A stretch of 64,000 bases of DNA from the NCBI GenBank assembly GCA_048594975.1, contig JBMDXQ010000125.1:17444-81443 (forward strand), read 5' to 3'. Both the position numbers and the translations under genes were made by a program. Below, in pieces: positions 41,911 to 54,636 of this stretch. Source of the stretch: JBMDXB01 sp048594975. GTDB taxonomy: Bacteria > Acidobacteriota > Vicinamibacteria > Vicinamibacterales > 2-12-FULL-66-21. The notes below the pieces were generated by a model. That model searched no databases, was not told where the DNA came from, and saw nothing but the letters and a program-made list of their open reading frames with translations. Every line of letters begins with the position of its first letter. Position 1 is the stretch's first letter.

Positions 41911-43197
41911 CTACGAAGCCGTGGCCGGTTCGCTGCTGCCGAACGCGTCCGTGCCGTCGTCGGCGGGCATGACCGGCAGGACGCCGCGGACGCTGCCCTC
42001 GTGGATGTAGGCGGCCTCGCCGTGCTGCGTGACGTCGAGCCCGGCCGTCTCGTGCGTGTCGTCGGCGCGCAGCGGCACCACGAGGCTGATCAGCTTCAGC
42101 AACAGGAAGCTGGCGGCGCCGCTGTAGGCGATAGCCGCGCCGACCGCGATCGCCTGGATCACGAGCTGCTGCGGATTGCCGAAGAGCAGACCGTCGGCGA
42201 CCCCGTTGAGCGCCTTCTGGGCGAAGACGCCGGTGAGCAGCGCCCCGACCGTGCCGCCGACGCCGTGCGCCCCCACCACGTCGAGCGAGTCGTCCAGGTT
42301 GGATCGCGAGCGCCACAGCAGGCCGAAGTAGCTGGGGACGGCGGCGATCGCGCCGAGCGCGATCGCGCTCATCGGCCCGATGAATCCGGCGGCCGGGGTC
42401 ACGGCGACGAGGCCGACGACGATCGCGGTGGCGGCGCCGACGGCGGTCGACTTCTGGTGGCGCGCGGCGTCGAGCAGCGTCCACACCACCAGCGTGCCCG
42501 CCGGCGCGAGCATGGTGGTCGTGAAGGCGAGGGCCGCAGTGCCGTTGGCGGCGACCGCGCTGCCGGCGTTGAAGCCGAACCAGCCGAACCACAGCAGCCC
42601 GGCGCCGAGCAGCGTGAACGGCACGTTGTGCGGCTGGGTCGCGGCGATCTTGTAGTCGCGTCGCGGCCCGACCACCTTGGCGGCGACCAGCGCCGCCACG
42701 CCGGCGTTCACGTGCACGACCGTGCCGCCCGCGAAGTCCAGCGCGCCGAGGTCGGCAAGCCAGCCGCCGCCCCATACCCAGTGCGCGATCGGGCTGTAGA
42801 CCACGAGCGCCCACAGCGAGATGAACAGCACGTAGGCGGAGAAGCGCATGCGCTCCACCACCGCGCCGGAGATCAGCGCCGCGGTGATGATCGCGAACGT
42901 GCCCTGGAAGCACATGAACAGGTAATGCGGGATCGTCCCCTGCGGCTCGAGCCCGACGCCGCGCAGGAAGACGCGCGAGAAATCGCCGAGCCAGTTGTTG
43001 CCCGGGGCAAACGCCAGCGAATAGCCGGCAATCGCCCAGAGCACGCCGACGAAGCCGAGCGAGATGAAGCTCATCATCATCGTGTTCAGCGTGTTCTTCG
43101 AGCGCACCAGCCCGCCGTAGAAGAACGCCAGCGCCGGCGTCATCAGCAGCACCAGCGCCGTCGCGATCAACATCCATGCGGTGTCAGCTTGATTCAT
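41911..43197 (-). CDS. amtB: Ammonium transporter (Amt/MEP family)
   Basis: Encodes 428 aa with about eleven membrane spans. Family signatures are present: DTAWMLIATALVLLMTPALAFFYGGLVRSKN at the N terminus, DFAGGTVVHVNAGVAALVAA, WFGWFGFNAGSA and DVVGAHGVGGTVGALLTG, which carry the twin pore histidines. It brings ammonium into the cell. No glnK (PII) gene is adjacent, which is unusual because amtB and glnK are commonly paired. It lies 36 bases after the TorF-like gene, probably in one transcript driven by the sigma54-type promoter at 44113-44128. Confidence 0.95.
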   Translation of the reverse strand: MNQADTAWMLIATALVLLMTPALAFFYGGLVRSKNTLNTMMMSFISLGFVGVLWAIAGYSLAFAPGNNWLGDFSRVFLRGVGLEPQGTIPHYLFMCFQGTFAIITAALISGAVVERMRFSAYVLFISLWALVVYSPIAHWVWGGGWLADLGALDFAGGTVVHVNAGVAALVAAKVVGPRRDYKIAATQPHNVPFTLLGAGLLWFGWFGFNAGSAVAANGTAALAFTTTMLAPAGTLVVWTLLDAARHQKSTAVGAATAIVVGLVAVTPAAGFIGPMSAIALGAIAAVPSYFGLLWRSRSNLDDSLDVVGAHGVGGTVGALLTGVFAQKALNGVADGLLFGNPQQLVIQAIAVGAAIAYSGAASFLLLKLISLVVPLRADDTHETAGLDVTQHGEAAYIHEGSVRGVLPVMPADDGTDAFGSSEPATAS

Positions 43198-43233
43198 CGA
43201 TGTTCTCCCTCCGCCTGTCGTGCGCGTCGCGCG

Positions 43234-44070
43234 CTAATAAGTGACCGTCACGCCGAAGATGCCGATCGGCTTGACCGAGTCGTTTCCGTTCAGGAACTTC
43301 ATGTTCGTCCCGAGCCAGCACACGTCGACGCCGCCGTGGACCTCGAAGGTCACCTTGCCGGTGGTCAGCGGCACGCCGGCGATGAGGCCGCTCGAGAAGA
43401 ACCCGAAGGTGTCGTCGCCGTTCGGGCCCTCGTAGTAGTCCTTCAGGCTCAGGCCGAGCCGCGCCGGGATCGAGAGCGTCAGCGGCCGGCTGCCGTCCAC
43501 GAGCTTGATTCCCGGCCGGATGGCCAGCTCGAGGTACGTGCCCTGCGCCGTGCCGGCATCGGCCTGCCCGTCGAACTCGTAGGCGAGCGTCACCTTCGGC
43601 GAGAGGGGGAAACGGCTCGCGCTATCGTCGATGCCGACGAACGCGGCGAGCTCGTGCACGGTGCCGAACTTTTCGTTGGGGCTGGTGTAGGACGTGTACA
43701 GGAGGCCCGGCTTCAGCCGGCCGGCGGTGAAGGTGACAGACCCGTAGTAGTCGGCTTCGTAGAAATTGCCGGTCGGCCCCGAGTGCACGCTGTACCAGTG
43801 GCCGACGTTCAGGCTGACGCCGCGGCCGACGTCGACGCCGAGGTCGATCGGCGGCTGGACGATCACGCCCTGGCTCTCCTGGTGGATGCCGCGGAACATG
43901 TAAGCGGTCGGGAAATCCACGCCGACCGTCACCGTGTAGCGCTTGGCGATCTCGGCGGCCGGCGCCTCCGGGGGTGCCGGGACCTGCGGCGCCGCGCCGT
44001 TCGTGTCCTGCGCGTATGCCGGGATTGCGATCGCCAGACACACCAGGACCCTCCACACCGTGTTGCGCAT
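43234..44070 (-). CDS. TorF-like outer-membrane porin family protein
   Basis: Encodes 278 aa. The signal peptide (MRNTVWRVLVCLAIAIPAYAQ) precedes a Pro/Ala linker, then a beta-barrel-like body with alternating aromatic strands: VTVGVDFPTAYMFRGIHQES (the TorF-type opening), HWYSVHSGPTGNFYEADYYGS, LYTSYTSPNEKFGTVHELA, and a final strand ending in an aromatic (IGIFGVTVTY). A strong ribosome site (GGAGGAGG) precedes the ATG. It directly precedes amtB, so it is likely an outer-membrane channel for nitrogen compounds, though this is inferred from position only. Confidence 0.82.
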   Translation of the reverse strand: MRNTVWRVLVCLAIAIPAYAQDTNGAAPQVPAPPEAPAAEIAKRYTVTVGVDFPTAYMFRGIHQESQGVIVQPPIDLGVDVGRGVSLNVGHWYSVHSGPTGNFYEADYYGSVTFTAGRLKPGLLYTSYTSPNEKFGTVHELAAFVGIDDSASRFPLSPKVTLAYEFDGQADAGTAQGTYLELAIRPGIKLVDGSRPLTLSIPARLGLSLKDYYEGPNGDDTFGFFSSGLIAGVPLTTGKVTFEVHGGVDVCWLGTNMKFLNGNDSVKPIGIFGVTVTY

Positions 44071-44112
44071 ATGCCTCCTCCACGCCCTGTTGCGCGTTTC
44101 GCAGCGGCAATG

Positions 44113-44128
44113 AGCAAGACGACGGCCA
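44113..44128 (-). promoter_or_regulatory. Candidate sigma54 (-24/-12) promoter of TorF-amtB
   Basis: On the minus strand the sequence is TGGCCGTCGTCTTGCT. It keeps the invariant GG and GC dinucleotides of the sigma54 promoter with exactly 10 bases between them (TGGC-N7-TTGC). Transcription would start near 44,102, about 32 bases before the TorF start codon. The adjacent sigma54 activator gene supports the call. Confidence 0.75.
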
Positions 44129-44250
44129 CGTCGGCGGCCGCCGCGGATCGGCGACGTCGCGGATTTCCTGGAGAATCACCGGTTCGGCCCGCGCCGCGGC
44201 GCGAGGGCAAGTGCCCCCGTTCCACAAACGTGTCGAGGCCTCAGAGTGAT

Positions 44251-44266
44251 CCGACATTTTTGTCGG
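44251..44266. promoter_or_regulatory. Enhancer-like palindrome 1 (CCGACA-N4-TGTCGG)
   Basis: CCGACATTTTTGTCGG is a perfect 6-base-arm palindrome with a 4-base spacer, about 155 bases upstream of the predicted TorF-amtB start site. The position fits sigma54 activator binding. An additional palindrome, GGTCCGACGGACC, lies at 44291-44303. Confidence 0.65.
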
Positions 44267-44323
44267 AATGGAATCCCCGAAGTCCTGACCGGTCCGACGG
44301 ACCTGTAGGAGGGTGAGCTCGTA

Positions 44324-44339
44324 CCGACAAATATGTCGG
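44324..44339. promoter_or_regulatory. Enhancer-like palindrome 2 (CCGACA-N4-TGTCGG)
   Basis: CCGACAAATATGTCGG has identical arms to the site at 44251, with the centre 73 bases away, close to seven helical turns. It ends two bases before the stop codon of the activator gene. Two same-face sites would suit cooperative binding by an activator oligomer. Confidence 0.65.
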
Positions 44340-44341
44340 AA

Positions 44342-45880
44342 TCAGGAACGGAAGCGGCGGCAGTCGATTCGGTACTTGCGCACTTTGTAGCTGATGATGC
44401 GCTCGGTCGAGTGCAGGAGCCGGGCGGCCTTGGTGCGGTTGCCGCGGCTGGTCTTCAGCGCGTCGAGGATCAGGTCCTTCTCGTAGGCGTCCATCGCCTC
44501 CTGCAGCGACCGGTCGGTGACCGTGCCGGACGCCTCCGCCGTCTGCAGCGTCGGCGGCAGGTGGTGGCCGTGGATGACGTTCGCCTCGCAGACGAGCACG
44601 GCGCGCTCGATGATGTTCTGCAGCTCGCGCACGTTGCCCGGCCAGTGGTACGCCATCAGCATGTCGATCGCCGGCGTCGAGATGCGCTTGATCGGCTTGC
44701 GGTGCTCGGTCGAGTACTTTTCGAGAAAGTGCTCGGCGAGCAGCAGGACGTCCGGCTTGCGCAGCCGCAGCGGCGGCACGAAGATCGTGAAGACGTTCAG
44801 CCGGTAGTGCAGGTCCTCGCGGAACGCCCCGGCCGCAATCGCCTTCTCGAGATCCTTGTTGGTCGCGGCAATCAGCCGCACGTCGACCTTGACCGGCTCG
44901 ACGCCGCCGAGCCGCTCGAACTCGCGCTCCTGGACGGCGCGCAGCAGCTTCACCTGCGTCGTCAGCGGCAGGTCGCCGACCTCGTCGAGGAAGAGCGTGC
45001 CGCCCTCCGCCAGCTCGAAGCGGCCCTTTTTGCGCGCCTGGGCGCCGGTGAAGGCCCCCTTCTCGTAGCCGAACAGCTCCGACTCGATCAGCGAGTCGGG
45101 CAGCGCCGCGCAGCTCACCTTCACGAACGGCTTGTCGGCGCGCGGCGAGTTGTAGTGGAGCGCGTGCGCGATGAGCTCCTTGCCGGTGCCCGATTCGCCG
45201 CGGATCAGCACGGTCGTGTTCGTCCCGGCCACCTGCGTGACCTGCTCGTAGACCTGCCGCATCGGGCCGCTGTTGCCGATGATGTGCGAGAAGTCGTAGC
45301 GCTCGCGCAGCTCCTCGCGCAGGTGGATGTTCTCCTCGAGCAGCCGCTGGCGCTCGGCGTCCACCAGGCGATCCACCTTGACCGCCTGGGCGATCATCGA
45401 CGCGACGACGCGCAGGAAGCCGACCAGCGCCTGGTAGTCGCGTTCCGGCCGGAACGGCACGTCCACGGCCAGCGCCCCTGCCGCCGCGCCCTTGAGCAGG
45501 ACGGGCACGCAGGCGAACGTCATCTCCCGCCGACCCGAATCGCCCGCCGACCAGTCGTTGGCCAGCATCGGCTCGCGGCTCGCCTGCGGCACCACCACCG
45601 CCCTGCCGCTCTCCAGCACCCGGCGCACGATCGCCTCCCCGGGCACGGCCAGGCGCCGCGGGCCGAGGCCGTGCGCCGCGTCGAGATGCAGCTCCCGCCG
45701 GTCCTCGCCCACCGTGGCGACGGCGCCGCGGACGATGCCCGGCTCGCGTTCCAGGACCTCGAAGACGCGGCGGAGCGCCGCGCGCAGGTTGGGCGTCGCG
45801 ACGAGTGCGTGGTTGATGTCGAGCAGTGCCGAGAGGTGCGGCGTGGCGTCCCCCGTGTCGACCGCGAGCGGGAGCATCAT
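44342..45880 (-). CDS. NifA-like sigma54-dependent activator (GAF-AAA-Fis)
   Basis: Encodes 512 aa from ATG 45880, whose start overlaps the gltD stop (ATGA). A GAF domain spans ~14-165. The AAA+ domain (~195-435) shows Walker A GESGTGKE (228-235), the sigma54-contact loop GAFTGA (275-280), Walker B GGTLFLDE and the NVRELQNIIERAV block. The C-terminal Fis-type helix-turn-helix is ~470-505 (SRGNRTKAARLLHSTERIISYKVRKY). There is no receiver domain, so it is NifA-like rather than NtrC-like. No nif genes are in the window. Co-expression with gltBD and two palindromes before TorF-amtB suggest a nitrogen-assimilation activator. Confidence 0.92.
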   Translation of the reverse strand: MMLPLAVDTGDATPHLSALLDINHALVATPNLRAALRRVFEVLEREPGIVRGAVATVGEDRRELHLDAAHGLGPRRLAVPGEAIVRRVLESGRAVVVPQASREPMLANDWSAGDSGRREMTFACVPVLLKGAAAGALAVDVPFRPERDYQALVGFLRVVASMIAQAVKVDRLVDAERQRLLEENIHLREELRERYDFSHIIGNSGPMRQVYEQVTQVAGTNTTVLIRGESGTGKELIAHALHYNSPRADKPFVKVSCAALPDSLIESELFGYEKGAFTGAQARKKGRFELAEGGTLFLDEVGDLPLTTQVKLLRAVQEREFERLGGVEPVKVDVRLIAATNKDLEKAIAAGAFREDLHYRLNVFTIFVPPLRLRKPDVLLLAEHFLEKYSTEHRKPIKRISTPAIDMLMAYHWPGNVRELQNIIERAVLVCEANVIHGHHLPPTLQTAEASGTVTDRSLQEAMDAYEKDLILDALKTSRGNRTKAARLLHSTERIISYKVRKYRIDCRRFRS

Positions 45881-47317
45881 ACAGGCGCCGGCAGGCTGGA
45901 GGCACCACCCATCAGATACGCGTCGACGCCGCGCGCCGCGCTGCGGCCGTCGGCGATGGCCCACACGATCAGCGACTGGCCACGCTGGGCGTCGCCCGCG
46001 GCGAACACGCCGGGCACGCTCGTCATCCAGCTCTCGTCGCGCCAGACGGTGCCGCGCTCGGTCAGCCGTACACCGAACTCGGCGAGCAGGCCCTCGGGCT
46101 CGGGGCCGGCAAACCCCATCGCAAGCAGCACGAGGTCCGCCGGCACCTCGAACTCGCTGCCCTCCTCCCGCTCGAAGCGGAGGCTGCCGTTCTCGCGCCG
46201 CGCCTGCACCTTCACGGCCTCCAGGGCCGTCACCCGGCCCTCGCCGTCGCCGCTGAACCGCTCGGTCGACACCGAGAACAGCCGCTCGCCGCCCTCCTCG
46301 TGCGACGACGAGATCCGGAAGATGTTCGGCCACTGCGGCCACGGGTTGTCCGCCGCGCGCTCGTCGGGCGGGCGCGGCAGCAGCTCGAGCTGCCGCACCG
46401 CGCGGGCGCCCTGCCGCAGCGCGGTCCCCAGGCAGTCCGACCCGGTGTCGCCGCCACCGATGATCACGACCTGCTTGCCCTCGGCCGAAATCGCCTCGCC
46501 GACCGGGATCGCCTCGCCCGCGCAGCGATGGTTCTGCTGCGTCAGGTACTCGACGGCGAAATGGATGCCGGCGAGATCGCGGCCGGGGACTCGGAGATCA
46601 CGCGCGCGCCCCGCGCCAACCGCAAGGACGACGGCGTCGAACTCACGGCGCAGATCGCCCGCGGCCACGTTGACGCCGACATGCTGCCCGGTCAGAAAGG
46701 TGATGCCTTCCCGCTTCAGCAGCTCGACCCGCCGGTCGAGCAGACGCTTCTCCAGCTTGAACTCGGGGATCCCGTAGCGCAGCAGGCCGCCGACGCGGTT
46801 GGCGCGCTCGAACACGGTGACGAGGTGGCCGGCGCGATTCAGCTGGTCGGCGGCGGCCAGGCCGGCCGGGCCGGAGCCGATGATCGCCACCCGCGCCCCG
46901 GTGCGGCGCGCCGGTGGACGCGCAACAACCCAGCCTTCCTCGAACGCCCGGTCCACGAGCGCCATCTCGATCGACTTGATCGTGACCGCATCGTTGTTGA
47001 TCCCCAGCACACAGGAGCCCTCGCACGGCGCCGGGCAGAGGCGGCCCGTGAACTCGGGGAAGTTGTTCGTCGCGGTGAGCCGGGTGTACGCGTCCCGCCA
47101 CCGGTCGCGGTAGACCAGGTCGTTCCAGTCGGGGACGAGGTTGCCGAGCGGGCAGCCCTGGTGGCAGAACGGCACGCTGCAGTCCATGCAGCGCGCCGCC
47201 TGGTCGTGGAGCTCCACGACCGGGACCGCGAGCTGGATCTCGCGCCAGTCGCCGAGCCGCTCGATCACCGGGCGCGCCAGGGGCTTGCGCCGCTGGATCT
47301 CGATGAACCCCGTGACG

Positions 47318-47325
<8 letters not shown>
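45877..47325 (-). CDS. gltD: Glutamate synthase small subunit
   Basis: Encodes 482 aa. The N-terminal iron-sulfur region has two cysteine groups (RCMDCSVPFCHQGCPLGN and LCPAPCEGSC). An FAD motif (VAIIGSGPAGLAAADQL, ~145-161) and an NADPH motif (VVIIGGGDTGSDC, ~285-297) follow, with VFAAGDAQRGQSLIVWAI near the end. It supplies electrons from NADPH to the large subunit for making glutamate from glutamine and 2-oxoglutarate. Its start overlaps the end of gltB by 8 bases and its stop overlaps the activator start, so the three genes form one tight operon. Confidence 0.96.
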
Positions 47326-51895
<4,570 letters not shown>

Positions 51896-51975
51896 AGCGC
51901 TCTTATGAACGATCGCGCTCGAGAAGCGAAGCAGAGATATTTCATGGGCGCCATGCAATCCGCTTCTGAGTCACT

Positions 51976-52046
51976 CATGCGGAAATCAGATGCCGGCGAT
52001 GCGCGCGGACGCATGCGGAAAGGAGATGACGGTCATGCGCGGAACG
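51976..52046. repeat. Two 36-base tandem repeats in the gltB/VKOR divergent region
   Basis: Unit 1 begins at 51976 (CATGCGGAAATCAGATGCCGG) and unit 2 at 52012 (CATGCGGAAAGGAGATGACGG). Each continues with GATGCGCGCGGA or TCATGCGCGGAA. The two units match at most positions and also contain internal CATGCG half-units. They lie within the shared promoter region of gltB (minus) and the VKOR gene (plus), so may be regulator sites. Confidence 0.6.
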
Positions 52047-52081
52047 GCGATCGCGTAGACTTCACAGGGGTTTTCACGCGC

Positions 52082-53281
52082 ATGACCAGGATCGCCCGAC
52101 TCCTCGCCGCGGGCTTCGCGCTGCTGGGCCTCGGCGCGTCAGCCGCATCGAGCTACGTGCACTACCGGCTGCTGACCGACCAGGCCTACTCCAGCTTCTG
52201 CGACGTCTCGGCCGCGGTCAGCTGCACCGGGGCATACCTGAGCCCCTACGGAAGCGTCATGGGGGTGCCGGTGGCAGTCGCCGGCATCGTCTTCTTCGCG
52301 GTCATCCTGCTGCTCGCCACGATCACCGCAGCACCGGGGTCAGGCGCGCGCGACACCGCTGCCGGCTACATCCTCGTGCTGTCGCTCGCCGGGCTGGCCT
52401 TCTCCGCCTATCTCGCGAGAGCGTCGTGGGTTCTGCTCGGAGTGTTCTGCATCCTCTGCACCATCACGTATGTCGCGGTTATCGGCATCTTCGTGGTGGC
52501 GCTCCGCGCCGGCCGGTCGTCGCTGCCGGCGCTGGCGAGTGGGCTGTTGCGCGACCTCCGGGCACTCGTCAGGTCGCCGCGGGGGCTTGGGGCCGCGGCG
52601 GTCCTGCTGGCCGGGTCAGCCGCGCTCGTCCTGCTTTTCCCGAGCGAGACGCCGCGCCCGGTCCAGGCGCAGGCGACATTCCAGGCACTCGGTGGTGAAG
52701 AGCGGGCGAACCTCGAGGCGTGGTGGAAGGTGCAGCCGCAGGTCGATCTGCCGGTAAGCCCGGGATCCGGCGTAAAGGTGCACATCGTCATGTTCAGCGA
52801 CTACCAGTGCCCGGCCTGCCGGGGGGCGCACGACGCGCTGCGCGGCGTGGTCGCACGCCATCGGCGTCCCGACGTCGACGTGACGCTGAAGCACTACCCG
52901 CTCGAGGGGGAGTGCAATCCGGCCGCGGCCGGCAGCAACCATTACGCGGCCTGCGAGGCGGCGGCGGCGTACGTAATGGCGCGGGCGACTGATTCGCAGC
53001 AGCGGCTCGACGACTGGCTGTTCGCCAACCAGCCGCGGCTCACCCCCGCCGTCGTCCGGCAGGCGGCCAAGGAGGTGGCCGGCATTGCCGACTTTGACGG
53101 GCAGTATGCCGCGGCGCTGAAGGAAGTGAGGGCCGACGTCGCGCTGGGCGACCAGCTGAAGGTGCAGGCTACCCCGACGGTCTACCTCAATCGGCGGATG
53201 ATTGCGGGCAAGGATATGGGGCTGCCGCCGGCGCCCTATCTCGACGCCCTCATCGACATCGAGCTGACTGCAGCGCGCTGA
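52082..53281 (+). CDS. VKOR-DsbA fusion protein (disulfide-bond formation)
   Basis: Encodes 399 aa from ATG 52082. The N-terminal part (~1-145) is a vitamin K epoxide reductase-type membrane domain: four to five spans, loop cysteines Cys40 and Cys48 (SSFCDVSAAVSCTGAYLSPYG), and the active-site pair Cys123-x-x-Cys126 (GVFCILCTITY). A further span (~170-186) leads to a periplasmic thioredoxin-fold DsbA-like domain (~230-395) with CPAC (Cys243, Cys246) and a cis-Pro loop (ATPTVYLN). Extra Cys278 and Cys291 may form another disulfide. The fusion takes the place of DsbB plus DsbA, passing electrons to quinone. Confidence 0.92.
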   Translation: MTRIARLLAAGFALLGLGASAASSYVHYRLLTDQAYSSFCDVSAAVSCTGAYLSPYGSVMGVPVAVAGIVFFAVILLLATITAAPGSGARDTAAGYILVLSLAGLAFSAYLARASWVLLGVFCILCTITYVAVIGIFVVALRAGRSSLPALASGLLRDLRALVRSPRGLGAAAVLLAGSAALVLLFPSETPRPVQAQATFQALGGEERANLEAWWKVQPQVDLPVSPGSGVKVHIVMFSDYQCPACRGAHDALRGVVARHRRPDVDVTLKHYPLEGECNPAAAGSNHYAACEAAAAYVMARATDSQQRLDDWLFANQPRLTPAVVRQAAKEVAGIADFDGQYAAALKEVRADVALGDQLKVQATPTVYLNRRMIAGKDMGLPPAPYLDALIDIELTAAR

Positions 53282-53470
53282 CCGGCCTTCCGCCTGATCC
53301 AGGCCCTGGATGCGCCCCCGCATCCGGGTTGACCGTGGCAGCAACCCTTCAGGCGGCCGGCGCCGTGACCGACCTGACGCCTGCACGACGAGCGACGCGC
53401 GACACCACGCAGGCCCGTGAGTGCACACCTGAATCCCCCGCGTCGAGCGATTCGACCGAACGCACGCCTT

Positions 53471-54243
53471 TCAGCCTGGCTTCGCGTTGAGAATGATCAC
53501 GATTGGCGGAGCCGGCGCCTCCAGCACGTTGTTGATCATGAATCGGCCCTCACGTGACACCGCGTACTGAAACTTGAAAGTCTGCGCGAAGATGTGCGTG
53601 GCGAACAACGCCGCCGGGGTTCCGAACTCGAGTGTCGACGCCTTCGGGTGGACCGGCACGGCCATCATCCTGCCGTCGGGCGCGAGGAAGTAGATCTCCG
53701 TCCCGTCAGCGCTCCACCGGGGCGCGGCGCCGCCGCTGATGGAAACCGCCAGCCGGCCGCGCGGCTCCGGAAACGACTGGACGACGATCTCGGATCGGCC
53801 CGACTCATTCGTGTCGTAGGCGATCCAGCGGCCGTTGGGCGAGAACTCGCCAAGGCGTTCGACGAACGGCGTGTTGGCCACCGGGAACGGCGTTCGGTCG
53901 GATCCGGTCATCGGCAGCGCCCACAGGTCCCAGCCGCCTCGGACGAGGTCGGACCGCTGATACAGCAGAACCCGGCCATCCCTCGACCAGTGGACCGGCC
54001 ATTCGCTGTCGGGCTGTTCGAGCAGCAGCTCCTCGGCGCCGGCACCGCTCGACGGCATGATCCAGAGGTCGATCGTTCCCTTCCGGGCGGAGTGGAAGGC
54101 CAGCCGGGAGCCATCCGGCGACCAGAGCGGAAACCCATCGACAGCCGGATGCGTCGTCAGGCGCGTGAGGCCATCGCGCACCAGATCGAGGAGCCAGATG
54201 TCGCGGTTGCCGCCAGTGGTGCGATCGCCGGCCACGGGAGGTA
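53471..54243 (-). pseudogene. C-terminal fragment of a PD40 beta-propeller (kinase-type) protein
   Basis: About 255 residues of WD40-like/PD40 propeller repeats are present: GGNRDIWLLDLVRDGLTRLT, VDGFPLWSPDGSRLAFHSAR, WPVHWSRDGRVLLYQ, LGEFSPNGRWIAYDTNESGRSEI and APRWSADGTEIYFLAPDGRM. The ending FMINNVLEAPAPPIVIILNAKPG is the usual C terminus of large acidobacterial Ser/Thr kinase-propeller proteins. The kinase and earlier blades are absent: homology stops at ~54,240 where an unrelated plus-strand remnant begins. No credible start is present. Confidence 0.78.
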
Positions 54244-54531
54244 GGCCTGGAAATCGTCTGGGACTCGACACGCGATGGCGGACCGTCCCAGATCTACACG
54301 GCGACGCGCTCCAGCATCTTCGAGGCGTGGTCCGATCCGAAACGCCTGGACACATGTCCCGTCGACTGTGTCAACGATCCGAACGAGGCCCAGTCCCGAC
54401 CCTCTCTGTCGCGCGACGGCAGCCGCCTGTACTTTGGTTCGACCCGGGCCAACAGCGCGCTCGGAGGCGTTCAGTCGGACATCTTCGTGTCGACGCGCCT
54501 TGGACCTGGGAAGCCCAAACAAGACGAGTAG
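54244..54531 (+). pseudogene. C-terminal fragment of an exported PD40-repeat protein
   Basis: The plus-strand frame reads LEIVWDSTRDGGPSQIYTAT, then RSSIFEAWSDPKRLDT, then SRPSLSRDGSRLYFGSTRAN, then SDIFVSTR, ending at TAG 54529-54531. This is the last blade or two of an exported PD40 propeller. There is no start codon or upstream homology. It meets the minus-strand propeller fragment head to head within about 10 bases, which marks a deletion or inversion junction. Confidence 0.75.
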
Positions 54532-54636
54532 CGTGCGCCAGCCCACGCCGCATTCGTAGCGACCTGGAGCCGGACGCCACCCGCGCAGCCCGCTGGCGGT
54601 CCTGATTCAGCGTGGACGATTCGTGAGACTGCGTCC

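Noticed and set aside
44342..45880. NifA as evidence for nitrogen fixation
   Set aside because: The domain order is NifA-like but no nif structural genes are in the window; the context is ammonium uptake and glutamate synthesis.
51896..51958. Longer gltB start at TTG 51958
   Set aside because: The extra 21 residues are not family-like and would lengthen the short propeptide before the catalytic Cys; GTG 51895 is closer to the conserved beginning, though the choice is not certain.
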